Shown here piece by piece: positions 46,070 through 55,553 of a DNA stretch of 64,000 nucleotides. Both the position numbers and the translations under genes were made by a program. How positions within the stretch are numbered: position 1 is the first letter of the stretch; each line of letters opens with the position of its first letter. Below the pieces are notes generated by a model. It was not told where the DNA came from, ran no database searches, and saw only the letters and a program-made list of their open reading frames with translations. Origin of the DNA: Rothia kristinae NBRC 15354. GTDB taxonomy: Bacteria > Actinomycetota > Actinomycetes > Actinomycetales > Micrococcaceae. The stretch lies in NCBI RefSeq assembly GCF_001570865.1, contig NZ_BCSM01000004.1:124001-188000 (forward strand). The letters run 5' to 3'.

Positions 46070-47477
46070 TGAGGGGCCTCTCTTCCGGGTACTTGAACAG
46101 GCGCGAGCGGGAGCGCAGGGCCAGGCCGGTGGCCACGGTCACCGTGCCCAGCCGGCCGATGAACATCAGCACAGACAGGATGCACAAGCCGCTGGCGGGC
46201 AGGCGCCCGGACAGCCCCACGGACAGCCCGCAGGTCGCGTAGGCGGAGATCACCTCGAACAGGATGGTCTCCAGGGGCTCCCGGCACACCATCATGAGCG
46301 CGGCGGTGCCCAGCACCACGCAGGTCGCCGACAGCACGATCACCGTGATCGCGATGCGCAGCACCGAATCCGGGATGGTGCGGTGGAAGGCGGTGACGAA
46401 CTGGTCGCCGCGCGCCTCGGCGAGGATCGCCAGGAACACCACCGCCATCGTCGTGATCTTGACGCCGCCGGCGGTGGAGGCGGAGCCGCCGCCGACGAAC
46501 ATCAGCATGTCCGTGATGAGCTTGGTGATGGGGTTCATCTGGTCCATGTCCACCAGGTTGAACCCGCCGGAGCGGGTCATCACGGAGGCGAACACCGCGT
46601 GCAGGGTCTTCTCCATGACGGTCTCCCCGCCGAGCGTGTCCTCGTTGCCCCATTCGGCCGCTCCCCACAGCAGCGCCCCCACGACCAGCAGGATCAGGGA
46701 GCCGAAGATGGTGATGCGGGCGTTGAGGTTCCAGCGCTTGGGGTTGATCCCGACCATCCGCAGCACGAGGATCACGGGGAAGCCGAGGGAGCCGACGAAG
46801 ACCCCGGCGCACAGCGGCAGCAGGATCCACCAGTCCGTCCCGTACGGGACCAGCCCGTCCGAGTGGGGGGTGAATCCGGCGTTGTTGAAGGAGGACACGG
46901 CGTAGAAGATGCCGTGCCACACGGCCGTGAAGAGGTTCTCCCCGAGCAGCATGAACCGCGGGGCCAGGAGCACGGCGATGCTCGCCTCGATGCTCGCCGA
47001 GGTCAGCACGACGGTGCGCAGCAGCTGCGCGACCTCCCCGAGTCGGCCCTGCTTGCCGGCGATGCTCAGCCCCTCCTGCGCGAACAGCTTGGTGCGCAGC
47101 CCCAGCTTGCGCCCGAGGGCGATGGCCAGCAGCGAGGTCATGGTCAGGGTGCCCAGTCCGCCGATCTGGATGGCCAGCAGGATCACCAGCTGCCCGAACA
47201 CGCTCCACTGGCTGGCCGTGGACACCGCGGTCAGCCCCGTCACGGTCACCGCGGAGGTCGCGGTGAACAGGGTCGTGGCCAGGTCCGGGGCGTGCCCGCT
47301 GCGATTGGCGATGGGCAGGCTCAGCAGCAGGGTCGCGACGATGATGACCAGCAGGAACGCGGTGATGGAGATCCGCGCGGGGGAGGTGCCGAAGATCCGT
47401 CCGGCGAAGTCCCGGGCCTGCTGGGCGCGGGTGCGCGGCTCACGGGAGAGGGTCGTGGCGGTGTCCCTGCTGAGCAC
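46062..47477 (-). CDS. trkH: Trk/Ktr potassium uptake membrane protein
   Basis: 471 residues, eight membrane helices arranged as four pore repeats. Filter-like loops: TSAVTVTGLTAVSTAS, SSFNNAGFTPHSDG, ASVMTRSGGFNLVDM and ISAYATCGLSVGLSG, each with the central Gly. GTG 47477 was chosen because GGAGGAGG precedes it immediately and the first helix then starts at about residue 30. A frame extending 129 codons further is GC-rich read-through. Operon with trkA. Confidence 0.92.
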   Translation of the reverse strand: MLSRDTATTLSREPRTRAQQARDFAGRIFGTSPARISITAFLLVIIVATLLLSLPIANRSGHAPDLATTLFTATSAVTVTGLTAVSTASQWSVFGQLVILLAIQIGGLGTLTMTSLLAIALGRKLGLRTKLFAQEGLSIAGKQGRLGEVAQLLRTVVLTSASIEASIAVLLAPRFMLLGENLFTAVWHGIFYAVSSFNNAGFTPHSDGLVPYGTDWWILLPLCAGVFVGSLGFPVILVLRMVGINPKRWNLNARITIFGSLILLVVGALLWGAAEWGNEDTLGGETVMEKTLHAVFASVMTRSGGFNLVDMDQMNPITKLITDMLMFVGGGSASTAGGVKITTMAVVFLAILAEARGDQFVTAFHRTIPDSVLRIAITVIVLSATCVVLGTAALMMVCREPLETILFEVISAYATCGLSVGLSGRLPASGLCILSVLMFIGRLGTVTVATGLALRSRSRLFKYPEERPLIG

Positions 47478-47753
47478 GCCTCCTCCTCCCGGGTGCGTTG
47501 CGGCGTCGTGACGGGTCCGAGCCGAACGGGCGTCCAGGCGGCGGGCGGAGAGCTTCAGAGGACGCGGCGGCGGGGGCCGGTTCTCAGCGTAGCGGCTCGG
47601 TGGGCCCGGGGACGAGACTGCCGCCCCGGGGCGACGCCGCGGGGCCGGGATCGCGACGACGGCCGGTGGCCTCCACCCCCGGGGCGAGGTCCGGGCGTCA
47701 TCTGGGAGGGCGCGGTTCGGGTCCGCCGGGTGCGCCGTGTCACAATCGATGAC

Positions 47754-48977
47754 GTGAGCATTCTGCCATCCGCCTCCTCCGGGCGCGGGGCCCAGCCGGA
47801 GACCACGGTGCTGTGGGACCCGGCCATGACCGCGTACTTCTTCGGGGATTACCACCCGATGCATCCCAGCCGCCTGGAGGCCACCGCGCGCCTGGCCGCG
47901 GACCTGGGACTGTTCGACCTACCCCAGGTCACCCGGCAGAGCCCCGAGGTGCTGGACGACGCCGGTCTGCTCACCGTGCACGACGCCGAGTACGTGGCGG
48001 CGGTGCGGCGCATCAGCGCGGACCCCTCGCTGCGGATCCCCGGCACCGGTCTGGACGGGGAGGAGACCCCCGGATTCGCGGGGGTGCACGAGGCCGCGGC
48101 CCGGCTGGCCGGGGGCAGCCTGCAGGCGGCCGAGGCCATCCTGGAGGGTACGGCGCAGCACGCGGTGAACTTCGGCGGGGGGATGCACCACGCCCACCGG
48201 GACCACGCCAGCGGGTTCTGCGTGTACAACGACTGCGCCGTCGGGATCCGGCACCTGCTGGACCACGGGGTCGGCAGGGTCGCCTACATCGATATCGACG
48301 CCCACCACGGGGACGGCACGCAGGCCATCTTCTGGGACGACCCCCGGGTCATGACCATCTCCCTGCACGAGACCGGGATGTCCCTGTTCCCCGGGACCGG
48401 CTTCGCCAACGAGTCCGGCCCGGAGGGGGAGGCGGTGGGCACCGCGGTGAACGTGGCCCTGCCCACGCGCACGGGGGACGCGGAGTGGCTGCGGGCCTTC
48501 CACGCCGTCGTGCCGCAGCTGGTGCGGGCCTTCGCCCCCGAGGTGATCGTCTCCCAGCACGGCTGCGACTCCCACTTCAAGGACGACATGACGCACCTGC
48601 GGCTGTCCGTGGACGCGCAGCGGGAAGCGGCGCTGAGCATCGCGGACCTCGCCGCGGAGCTGACGGAGGACCGCTGGATCGCCACCGGCGGCGGCGGGTA
48701 CAACGCCCTGGATGCGGTGCCGCGCTCCTGGACGCACCTGATCGGCATCGCCGCCGGCCGGTACCTGGATCCCGCGACGCCGACGCCGCCCAGCTGGCGC
48801 TCCTGGCTGCGGGAGCGCTACGGGGTGCGAGCCCCGGAGCTGATGGGCGACGAGGTGGACGTGTGGTGGCGCTCCTGGGAGATCGGGTACGACCCGGCCG
48901 ATGACCTGGACCGCACCGTGATGGTCACCAGGAAGCAGGTGTTCCCGCTGTGGGGGCTGGACCCGTGGTACGACTGA
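47754..48977 (+). CDS. acuC: Class I-like histone deacetylase family protein (AcuC)
   Basis: 407 residues. Zinc-dependent deacetylase: GGGMHHAHRDHASGFCVYND (His-His dyad), YIDIDAHHGDGTQAIFWDD (Asp, His ligands), and GGGGYNAL (catalytic Tyr). AcuC deacetylates acetyl-CoA synthetase in Bacillus, and acsA is present at 20318. The start is GTG 47754; CACAAT ends 7 nt upstream and there is no ribosome site, so it is probably leaderless. C-terminal 60 residues (SWRSWLRERYGVRAPELMGDE) are a common actinobacterial extension. Confidence 0.9.
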   Translation: MSILPSASSGRGAQPETTVLWDPAMTAYFFGDYHPMHPSRLEATARLAADLGLFDLPQVTRQSPEVLDDAGLLTVHDAEYVAAVRRISADPSLRIPGTGLDGEETPGFAGVHEAAARLAGGSLQAAEAILEGTAQHAVNFGGGMHHAHRDHASGFCVYNDCAVGIRHLLDHGVGRVAYIDIDAHHGDGTQAIFWDDPRVMTISLHETGMSLFPGTGFANESGPEGEAVGTAVNVALPTRTGDAEWLRAFHAVVPQLVRAFAPEVIVSQHGCDSHFKDDMTHLRLSVDAQREAALSIADLAAELTEDRWIATGGGGYNALDAVPRSWTHLIGIAAGRYLDPATPTPPSWRSWLRERYGVRAPELMGDEVDVWWRSWEIGYDPADDLDRTVMVTRKQVFPLWGLDPWYD

Positions 48978-49033
48978 GCCGGTCGGCGGACCCCGGCGAC
49001 GGTGCCCGGACATCCGCCGTTAAGGTGGAGGAC

Positions 49034-49936
49034 ATGAGCACCGATGTCTTCTCCGTGATCGCCGACCCCACCCGCCGACGCATCCTGCGGGCGGTGCAGG
49101 GGCAGGCGCGCCCGGTCAACGGCATCGTCACGGAGCTGGGGGTCAGCCAGCCGACGGTCTCGAAGCACCTGAAGGTCCTGCGCGAGGCCGGGCTGGTGAG
49201 CGTGCGCGCGGAGGGTCAGCGGCGCCTGTACTCCCTCCTGCCGGAGCCGCTGGAGCCGGTCCGCCAGTGGCTGGAGGAGCTGATCGCCGCGGGCGAAGAG
49301 GCTCCGGCGGAGCAGACCGCGCCGAAGCAGGAGACGACGGGTCTGGGCACGGCGGAGAAGTCCGACGCGGGGGAGGCCCCGGCAGAGCAGGCCGATGCCG
49401 CGGCTCCGGCCGCGGAGGACGAGGCTCAGGGGTCTGAGTCTCAGGAGTCGAGACCGCAGGAGCGCCCCGCAGGGGCTTCGGCGCCGGCGGCCGGGGTGGT
49501 GCAGCACCGCCCGGCCCATCGCCGCACTCCCCGGCGCTTCCAGCCGCTGACCCCGCTGCCGGCGACCACCCAGCCGGCCGCCCCGCCGACCCCGGAGCCC
49601 TTCGACCTGGAGGCCGCCCTGGCCTCGGCCCCCTCGCACCCGGCCGAGGGCGTGCCCACCGATGCCGAGCCCGCTCTTCCCTCCGTCGAGCAGGACATCG
49701 CGCCTGACGTCGCACCGGCCGATCCCGCACCCGCAGACGTCGAGTCCGCAGCCGCACCCGCCGCGATCGAGCCGGATCGGCCGGAGCCCCCGCAGGAGCC
49801 CGCACCCGCAGATGCCGACCCCTCGGGTCCGGTGGAGGCGGTGGACCCGCTGGCGCGCCGCACGTCATCGGAACCGGCCGATGCGGGACAGTCGGGATTC
49901 TTGGCTACGCTGTTTGGCAGGAAGCGCGGGCGATAG
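49034..49936 (+). CDS. ArsR-type winged-helix regulator with a long disordered acidic tail
   Basis: 300 residues. Residues 1-80 are a compact winged helix: VFSVIADPTRRRILRAVQ, then VTELGVSQPTVSKHLKVLREAGLVSVRAEGQRRLYSL. No metal-binding cysteines, so not a classic metal sensor. Residues 90-300 are low-complexity Pro/Ala/Glu-rich, ending in a short hydrophobic-basic tail, GFLATLFGRKRGR, that could anchor it to membrane or a partner. GGTGGAGG precedes the ATG. The gene lies 60 bp upstream of the GntR gene. Confidence 0.82.
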   Translation: MSTDVFSVIADPTRRRILRAVQGQARPVNGIVTELGVSQPTVSKHLKVLREAGLVSVRAEGQRRLYSLLPEPLEPVRQWLEELIAAGEEAPAEQTAPKQETTGLGTAEKSDAGEAPAEQADAAAPAAEDEAQGSESQESRPQERPAGASAPAAGVVQHRPAHRRTPRRFQPLTPLPATTQPAAPPTPEPFDLEAALASAPSHPAEGVPTDAEPALPSVEQDIAPDVAPADPAPADVESAAAPAAIEPDRPEPPQEPAPADADPSGPVEAVDPLARRTSSEPADAGQSGFLATLFGRKRGR

Positions 49937-49996
49937 GAGGGCCATCCTCACGTCCTGGACCACCACCGTCGACCGTAGGGAAGAATCAGCAACGAC

Positions 49997-50944
49997 ATGG
50001 CTACCGACCGGAAGATCCTCCAGTGGCTGGAGAGCGAGCTGTTCGACGGCGCCCTGGTGCTCGGCCAGCAGCTGCCCAGCGAGCGGCGGATCGCCGCGGC
50101 CGTGGGCGCCTCGCGCAGCGCGACCCACGAGGCGCTGAAGTCCCTCGAGACCATGGGGGTCCTCCGGCTCTACGAGGGACGCCGTCACCAGGTGATCGCC
50201 CAGCTCGTGCGCGAGCCCGCGGCCTCCGCCGGCCCGGCGCTCAAGCTGCATATGGCCACCGCCGAATATCCCCTGCGCGACATCGTCCACACCCGGGTGC
50301 TCCTGGAGACCTGGGCCGTGCGCCGGGCGGACCGGGAGCACCCGGCGATGCGCGAGCTGCACGCCATCATGGAGGAGATGGACCGGGATGACCTGGGGCT
50401 GAAGGACTTCCACCAGCTGGAGGTCTCCTTCCACGTGGCCCTGACCCGGCTGGCCGGCAACAGCCTGGTCACCGGTCTGCTGACCTCCCTGCGCGATTCC
50501 ATCTGCGAGTACACGATGTCCCTCGTCGGCTACGTGCCCCTGTGGTCCGCGACCGCCACCCGCCTGCGGGCCGAGCACCGCGCGATCGTCGCCGCTCTGG
50601 AAGCCGGGGACAACGAGCTGGCCGCGCGCATGGTCGCCGAGCACATCGAGGGCCACTACCTGGAGGCGGGGGTGGACCCGGACCGGAAGCAGCGCTCCTC
50701 CGCCAGCGTGTTCATGCAGCCGCAGACCGACGAGGAGGGGAAGGTCCAGCCGCGGGAGAACGCCTCGACCCTGGCCGGCAGCGTCGCCGACTCCCGGGAC
50801 TCCGACGCAGACCTGCCGGATTCCGCCCCCGCCGGAGAGGACGGGCTGGAGAGCTTCCGCGCGGAGGACGACGCCGAGGATGCGGATCGCCCCGCGGCCC
50901 CCGCCGAGGCCGCGGATTCGGGGAAAGCCGACTCGACCTTGTAA
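49997..50944 (+). CDS. GntR-family regulator, FadR/FCD subfamily
   Basis: 315 residues. N-terminal GntR winged helix: LVLGQQLPSERRIAAAVGASRSATHEALKSLETMGVLRL. The C-terminal FCD helical domain (about 95-235) has the ligand/metal positions RVLLETWAVRRA, HQLEVSFHVALTRLAG and EHRAIVAALEAGD. The last 75 residues are acidic and disordered. Ligand unknown; such regulators respond to lactate, fatty acids or sugar acids. Upstream of the bS22 gene by 40 bp. Confidence 0.86.
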   Translation: MATDRKILQWLESELFDGALVLGQQLPSERRIAAAVGASRSATHEALKSLETMGVLRLYEGRRHQVIAQLVREPAASAGPALKLHMATAEYPLRDIVHTRVLLETWAVRRADREHPAMRELHAIMEEMDRDDLGLKDFHQLEVSFHVALTRLAGNSLVTGLLTSLRDSICEYTMSLVGYVPLWSATATRLRAEHRAIVAALEAGDNELAARMVAEHIEGHYLEAGVDPDRKQRSSASVFMQPQTDEEGKVQPRENASTLAGSVADSRDSDADLPDSAPAGEDGLESFRAEDDAEDADRPAAPAEAADSGKADSTL

Positions 50945-50984
50945 AGTGTCTGAGGACCGTCGAGAAGACAAGGCAGGTACATCT

Positions 50985-51083
50985 ATGGGTTCCGTCATCA
51001 AGAAGCGCCGCAAGCGCATGGCCAAGAAGAAGCACCGCAAGCTCCTGCGCAAGACCCGCCACCAGCGCCGCAACAAGAAGTAG
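50985..51083 (+). CDS. Small ribosomal subunit protein bS22-like micro-protein (AURKAIP1/COX24 domain)
   Basis: 32 residues, starting MGSVIKKRRKRMAKKKHRKL; about 60% Lys/Arg. It nearly matches the actinobacterial 30S protein bS22 seen in Mycobacterium ribosome structures, which sits near the decoding centre. GGCAGG lies upstream of the ATG and a terminator hairpin follows. Often missed by gene callers because of its size. Confidence 0.93.
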   Translation: MGSVIKKRRKRMAKKKHRKLLRKTRHQRRNKK

Positions 51084-51124
51084 TCCCTGACAGCGGACCG
51101 CGCGGCACCCGAACGGGTGCGCCA

Positions 51125-51156
51125 CGGCCGCCCGCCGCATCCGCGGTGGGCGGCCG
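51125..51156. terminator. Terminator after bS22 gene
   Basis: 14-bp stem (51125-51138 and 51143-51156) with one mismatch and a 4-base loop (ATCC), 42 bp after the bS22 stop. Confidence 0.7.
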
Positions 51157-51215
51157 GCGTCGTCTGCGGGCGCTATGGGCGCGCGGGCCGGGCGCAGGCG
51201 GTTAGGCTGGGGGAT

Positions 51216-51527
51216 ATGAGTGCCGCCGTCTCCCCCTCCGCCGCCGCGGGATCCGCCGGGTCCGCGCCCCGGCTGGAGCTGCTCACCAGCGCCGGATGCC
51301 ACCTGTGCGAGCAGGCCCGGCGGGACCTGGACGCCGTGACCGGGGAGTTCGGCCTCGACTGGAGCGCCCGGGACATCGACGGGGACCCGCAGCTGCTGCG
51401 CCGCTACGGCACCGAGATCCCCGTGCTGCTCATCGACGGCACCCCCCGGGACTTCTGGCGCATCGACGTCCCGCGGCTGCGTCGCCTCCTCGCCGGGCTC
51501 CTGGCCGGGCGGGATCCCGAGGCCTGA
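51216..51527 (+). CDS. Glutaredoxin-like protein (DUF836)
   Basis: 103 residues. Thioredoxin fold with ELLTSAGCHLCEQARRDLDAV (CxxC redox pair, CHLC), the cis-Pro loop GTEIPVLLIDGT. No substrate is known for the family. A TAGGCT -10 box ends 7 nt before the ATG; GGGGGAT may also serve as ribosome site. Confidence 0.83.
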   Translation: MSAAVSPSAAAGSAGSAPRLELLTSAGCHLCEQARRDLDAVTGEFGLDWSARDIDGDPQLLRRYGTEIPVLLIDGTPRDFWRIDVPRLRRLLAGLLAGRDPEA

Positions 51528-51623
51528 CGGCCCGCGCACCCCTCGGGCCCGACGCCGTCGGCCCGCACCCGGCCCCCGCGCCTCCCGCCCGCCGGGAGAC
51601 GCAAGGAATCGGAAAGGAACACC

Positions 51624-52301
51624 ATGACCGCATCCGCGACGGTGCACCTGCTGCGCCACGGCGAGGTCCACAACCCCGAGCGCATCGTCTACGGGCGCCT
51701 GCCCGAATACCACCTGTCCGAGACCGGGCGGCAGATGGCGGAGCTGGCCGCCGCGGAGCTGGCCCGCCGGGCCGCCGACGGCGCGCGCATCGTCTGGCTG
51801 GGCGCCTCCCCGCTGACCCGCGCCCAGGAGACCGCCGCCCCCGTCTGTCGGGAGCTGGGCCTGCCCGTGCACACCGATGAGCGCCTGATCGAGGCCGGCA
51901 ACTGGTTCGAGGGCCTGCACGTGGACCGCCGGGAGCTGGTCGGCAGCCCCCGGCACTGGCCGAAGCTGCTCAACCCGCTGCGCCCCTCCTGGGGGGAGCC
52001 GTACCGGGAGCAGGTGACCCGGATGGCCGAGGCCGTCAAGGCCGCCGCGGTGCGCGCCGTCGAGATCGGCGGGGACGGGGCGGAGGCGGTGCTCGTCTCC
52101 CACCAGCTGCCCATCTGGATCCTGCGCCGCAGCATCGAGGGTCGGTCCCTGCCGCACGATCCGCGCAGCCGCCAGTGCAACCTGGCCTCCCTGACCTCCC
52201 TGGAGCTGCCCGACGTGCACGCCCCGGGCCGCCCGCGGATCCGCTACACCGAACCCGCGGCCCCCCTGTACCCAGGGGTCATTCAGCTTCCCGGCTCATA
52301 A
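51624..52301 (+). CDS. Histidine phosphatase family protein (phosphoglycerate mutase-like)
   Basis: 225 residues. HLLRHGEVHNPERIVYGRLPEYHLSETG has the catalytic RHG His and Arg; EAGNWFEGLHVD and VLVSHQLPIWILRR give the second His. It precedes the cytochrome c genes as Rv0525 does in M. tuberculosis. Role not established. Ribosome site GGAAAGGA. Confidence 0.88.
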   Translation: MTASATVHLLRHGEVHNPERIVYGRLPEYHLSETGRQMAELAAAELARRAADGARIVWLGASPLTRAQETAAPVCRELGLPVHTDERLIEAGNWFEGLHVDRRELVGSPRHWPKLLNPLRPSWGEPYREQVTRMAEAVKAAAVRAVEIGGDGAEAVLVSHQLPIWILRRSIEGRSLPHDPRSRQCNLASLTSLELPDVHAPGRPRIRYTEPAAPLYPGVIQLPGS

Positions 52302-52382
52302 TGGCCGGACCCGCGCCCGGGCCGCAGCTCGAGCGCGCCCGCACGCCAGCCACCGCCCGGAACACCCCGTCAAGAAAGCACC

Positions 52383-53024
52383 ATGCCCCTTCCCGATCGC
52401 ACGCGACTCACCCGCCGAGGATTCCTCGCGGCCGGCACCGCTCTGGGCCTGGCCGCGCTCACGGCCTGCTCCTCCGGCGATGACGGCCTGGCCGAGCAGG
52501 CCAACCGCGCCGACGGCAAGGGCTTCATCTCCGGGGACGGCACGGTCACCGAGTACGCCGAGAAGGACCGCACGGACCCCGTGCAGTTCACCGGGAACCT
52601 GTTCGACGGCGGCCAGCTCACCGGCGCCTCCCTGCACGGGAAGCCCTCCCTGCTGAACTTCTGGTACGCCGGCTGCGCCCCGTGCCGGGCCGAGGCGCCG
52701 CACCTGGTCAAGCTGCACGACGAGTTCGGGGACCGGGTGGCTTTCTACGGGGTCAACCTGCGCGATGAGAAGGACACCGCGGAGGCCTTCGAGCGCAACT
52801 TCGGGGTGGACTACCCCTCCGTCGAGGACCGCACCGGCGAGGTGCTCATGGCGATGTCCGACTACGTCCCGGCCCAGGCCGTGCCCACGACCCTGGTGCT
52901 CGATGCCCAGGGTCGGGTGGCCGCCCGGGTGCTCGGGCAGATCGACGAATCCACCGTGCGCACCCTGATCCAGGACCAGCTCGGCGGTGCCGGGGCCGCG
53001 CCGTCGGCCTCCGCGACGGCATAG
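52383..53024 (+). CDS. TlpA/ResA-type thiol-disulfide lipoprotein for cytochrome c maturation
   Basis: 213 residues. Tat-type signal (TRRGFLAAG) and lipobox ending LTAC (Cys29), so exported and lipid-anchored. Thioredoxin-like core: SLLNFWYAGCAPCRAEAPHL (Cys98, Cys101) and AVPTTLVLDAQG (cis-Pro). Reduces apocytochrome c cysteines for haem attachment, using electrons from CcdA downstream. First of four genes of system II. Confidence 0.9.
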   Translation: MPLPDRTRLTRRGFLAAGTALGLAALTACSSGDDGLAEQANRADGKGFISGDGTVTEYAEKDRTDPVQFTGNLFDGGQLTGASLHGKPSLLNFWYAGCAPCRAEAPHLVKLHDEFGDRVAFYGVNLRDEKDTAEAFERNFGVDYPSVEDRTGEVLMAMSDYVPAQAVPTTLVLDAQGRVAARVLGQIDESTVRTLIQDQLGGAGAAPSASATA

Positions 53025-53033
53025 GGGACGGGC

Positions 53034-53786
53034 GTGGGTTCCTCCTTCGGGCAGGTGGTGCTGGACGGCTCCCTGTGGGCCGCCGTGCCCCTGGCCGCCC
53101 TGGCCGGGCTGATCTCCTTCGCCTCCCCGTGCGTGCTGCCCCTGGTGCCCGGCTACCTCGGGTACGTCACCGGGCTGACCGGCTCGGACCTGCAGCAGCG
53201 CCGCCGTGGGCGGATGCTGGCCGGGACCGGGCTGTTCGTGCTCGGCTTCTCCTTCGTCTTCGTGCTGATGTCCGTGCTTCTCGCGCAGGTCGGGGCCGCC
53301 CCCTGGCTGCGCGGGCAGACCTGGATCACCGTGGTGCTGGGCCTGCTGGTGATCCTCATGGGCGTGGTGTTCATGGGCGGGATCCCCTGGTTCCAGCGGG
53401 ACCGCAAGATCCATGCCCGTCCCCCGGCCGGACTGTGGGGCGCCCCGGTGCTGGGGATGACCTTCGGGCTGGGCTGGGCCCCGTGCATCGGGCCCACCTT
53501 CGCCGCGGTGCAGGCCCTGGTCTACGTGCAGGGACCCACCAGCGCCAAGGCGATCCTGCTGACCACCGTGTACTGCCTGGGCCTGGGCGTGCCGTTCCTG
53601 CTCATCGCCCTGGGCTTCCGCCGCTCCGCGGAGGCCTTCGGGGTGCTCAAGCGGCACCGCCGGGGCCTGCAGGTCACCGGGGGCGCGGTGCTCGTCGTCG
53701 TCGGGGTGCTCATGGCCACCGGCGTGTGGGGCTCGCTGATGGCCTGGATCCAGTCCGTGACCCCCGGCTATGAGCTGCCGGTATGA
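53034..53786 (+). CDS. ccdA: Cytochrome c biogenesis protein CcdA (DsbD transmembrane domain)
   Basis: 250 residues, six membrane helices. Redox cysteines: ISFASPCVLPLVPGYLGY and GLGWAPCIGPTFAA, both with the Cys-Pro/Cys-Ile-Gly-Pro pattern. It carries electrons from cytosolic thiols across the membrane to TlpA/ResA. Starts at GTG 53034, 9 bp after the preceding stop; ATGA-type overlap with resB. Confidence 0.93.
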   Translation: MGSSFGQVVLDGSLWAAVPLAALAGLISFASPCVLPLVPGYLGYVTGLTGSDLQQRRRGRMLAGTGLFVLGFSFVFVLMSVLLAQVGAAPWLRGQTWITVVLGLLVILMGVVFMGGIPWFQRDRKIHARPPAGLWGAPVLGMTFGLGWAPCIGPTFAAVQALVYVQGPTSAKAILLTTVYCLGLGVPFLLIALGFRRSAEAFGVLKRHRRGLQVTGGAVLVVVGVLMATGVWGSLMAWIQSVTPGYELPV

Positions 53787-55510
53787 GCCCGGAATCGTCG
53801 AAGGGAAGCCACCCCATGAAGTCCGAGGACTCCCCGGAGCAGACCTCGCAGGACGCCCAGCCGCGGCGGGACAGCCGACGCTCCCGCCGTCGGTCGCGCA
53901 CCGCCGACGCCCCCGCGCTGGGGCCGCTGGGCATGCTGCGCTGGGCCTGGACCCAGCTGACCAAGATGAACACGGCCCTGTTCCTGCTGCTGCTGCTCGC
54001 GGTGGCCGCGGTGCCCGGGTCCATCTTCCCGCAGAACATCCAGGACCCCGGCAAGGTCCAGACCTACCTCGAGGCCCACCCCACCTGGGGGCCGATCGCG
54101 GACAAGCTGCAGCTGTTCGACGTCTTCTCCTCCGTGTGGTTCTCCGCGATCTACCTGCTGCTGTTCATCTCCCTGATCGGCTGCGTCCTGCCGCGGGCCG
54201 TGAAGCACGCCAAGGACTGGCGGGCCAAGCCCCCGCGCACCCCCCGCAACCTCACCCGGCTGCCCCAGCACCGCACCCTGACCATCCCCGCGGACTCCGT
54301 GCGCACCGCCGACGGAGCCCCGCTGGACCCGCAGACCGCGGTGCGCACCGCCCAGCGGATCCTGCGCCGGCGCCGCTACCGCACGGACCTGCGCCTGGTC
54401 GGCCCCGCCCCCAGCGTGGGTGCGGAGCGGGGCATGGTCCGGGAGCTGGGCAACCTGCTGTTCCACGCCGCGCTGATCGGGGTCCTGGTGGGCATGGCCA
54501 TCGGCTCCCTGTTCGGGTACTCGGGACAGAAGATCGTGGTCAAGGGGGAGTCCTTCGTCAACACCCTGGTCAGCTACGACACCTTCACCCCCGGCACGGA
54601 CTTCGACGCCGACCGGCTGCGTCCCTTCTCCCTGACCCTGGACGACTTCCACGTCAGCTTCGACAGGCAGCAGGGCTCGCCCACCTACGCCCAGCCCCTG
54701 GACTTCACCGCGGACGTGTCCGTGAAGGACGACGCCGACTCCAAGGCCCGGAAGGAGACCCTCAAGGTCAACCAGCCGCTGAGCGTGGACGGCACCCGCG
54801 TGTACCTGTCCGGCAACGGCTACGCCCCGATCGTGAAGGTCACCGACGGGGACGGGAAGGTGGCCTACGAGGGGCCGGTGGTCAGCCTCGCCACGGACAA
54901 GACCTACACCTCCTCCACCGTCCTGAAGGTTCCGGACGCCCGCCCGGACCAGCTCGGCTTCGTCGGGATGTTCCTGCCCTCCGCCGTCATCCAGGACGGG
55001 CAGTCCCCGTACTCGGCGGACCCCAGCCTGTCCAACCCGGCCCTGGTGCTCTCCTCCTACAGCGGGGACCTCGGGCTGGACGGCGGCACCCCGCAGAACG
55101 TGTACGTGCTGGACACCTCCTCCCTGCACGAGCTGAACTCGATGCGCAACAAGAACGGCATCGTGCTCACCGAGCAGAACCCCAAGGCCGAGCTGCCCGA
55201 GGGCAAGGGCAGCATCGAGCTGGAGGGCGTGAGCCGCTACGTCGGCTTGGACATTCACTACGACCCGGGCAAGCCCGTGGTCCTGGTCTCCTTCCTGCTG
55301 GCCTTCGCCGGACTGGTGGTCTCCCTGTTCGTGGCCCGACGCCGCGCCTGGGTCACCGCGCGTGCGACCCGCCTGGCCGACGGCACCGACGCCGTGGTCG
55401 TGGAGTACGGGCTGCTGGCCCGCGGGGAGGACCCGCGCATCGGCGCGGAGGCGGACCGGCTGACCCAGCTGTTCGCCAAGGAGTGGGGACTAGAATTCAG
55501 CGAAGCGTGA
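53783..55510 (+). CDS. resB: Cytochrome c biogenesis protein ResB/Ccs1
   Basis: 575 residues. Disordered N-terminus (1-45), membrane segments at about 60-85, 110-140, 215-245 and near 500-520, a large extracellular domain between the last two (about 250-495). Haem delivery partner of CcsB. The start is ATG 53783 (ATGA overlap); ATG 53816 with GAAGGGAAG is a likely alternative that would shorten it by 11 residues. Confidence 0.9.
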   Translation: MSPESSKGSHPMKSEDSPEQTSQDAQPRRDSRRSRRRSRTADAPALGPLGMLRWAWTQLTKMNTALFLLLLLAVAAVPGSIFPQNIQDPGKVQTYLEAHPTWGPIADKLQLFDVFSSVWFSAIYLLLFISLIGCVLPRAVKHAKDWRAKPPRTPRNLTRLPQHRTLTIPADSVRTADGAPLDPQTAVRTAQRILRRRRYRTDLRLVGPAPSVGAERGMVRELGNLLFHAALIGVLVGMAIGSLFGYSGQKIVVKGESFVNTLVSYDTFTPGTDFDADRLRPFSLTLDDFHVSFDRQQGSPTYAQPLDFTADVSVKDDADSKARKETLKVNQPLSVDGTRVYLSGNGYAPIVKVTDGDGKVAYEGPVVSLATDKTYTSSTVLKVPDARPDQLGFVGMFLPSAVIQDGQSPYSADPSLSNPALVLSSYSGDLGLDGGTPQNVYVLDTSSLHELNSMRNKNGIVLTEQNPKAELPEGKGSIELEGVSRYVGLDIHYDPGKPVVLVSFLLAFAGLVVSLFVARRRAWVTARATRLADGTDAVVVEYGLLARGEDPRIGAEADRLTQLFAKEWGLEFSEA

Positions 55511-55553
55511 GCCCCCGGCGGCGCCGCGCGCAGACTCGCGAGGAAAGGCAGTC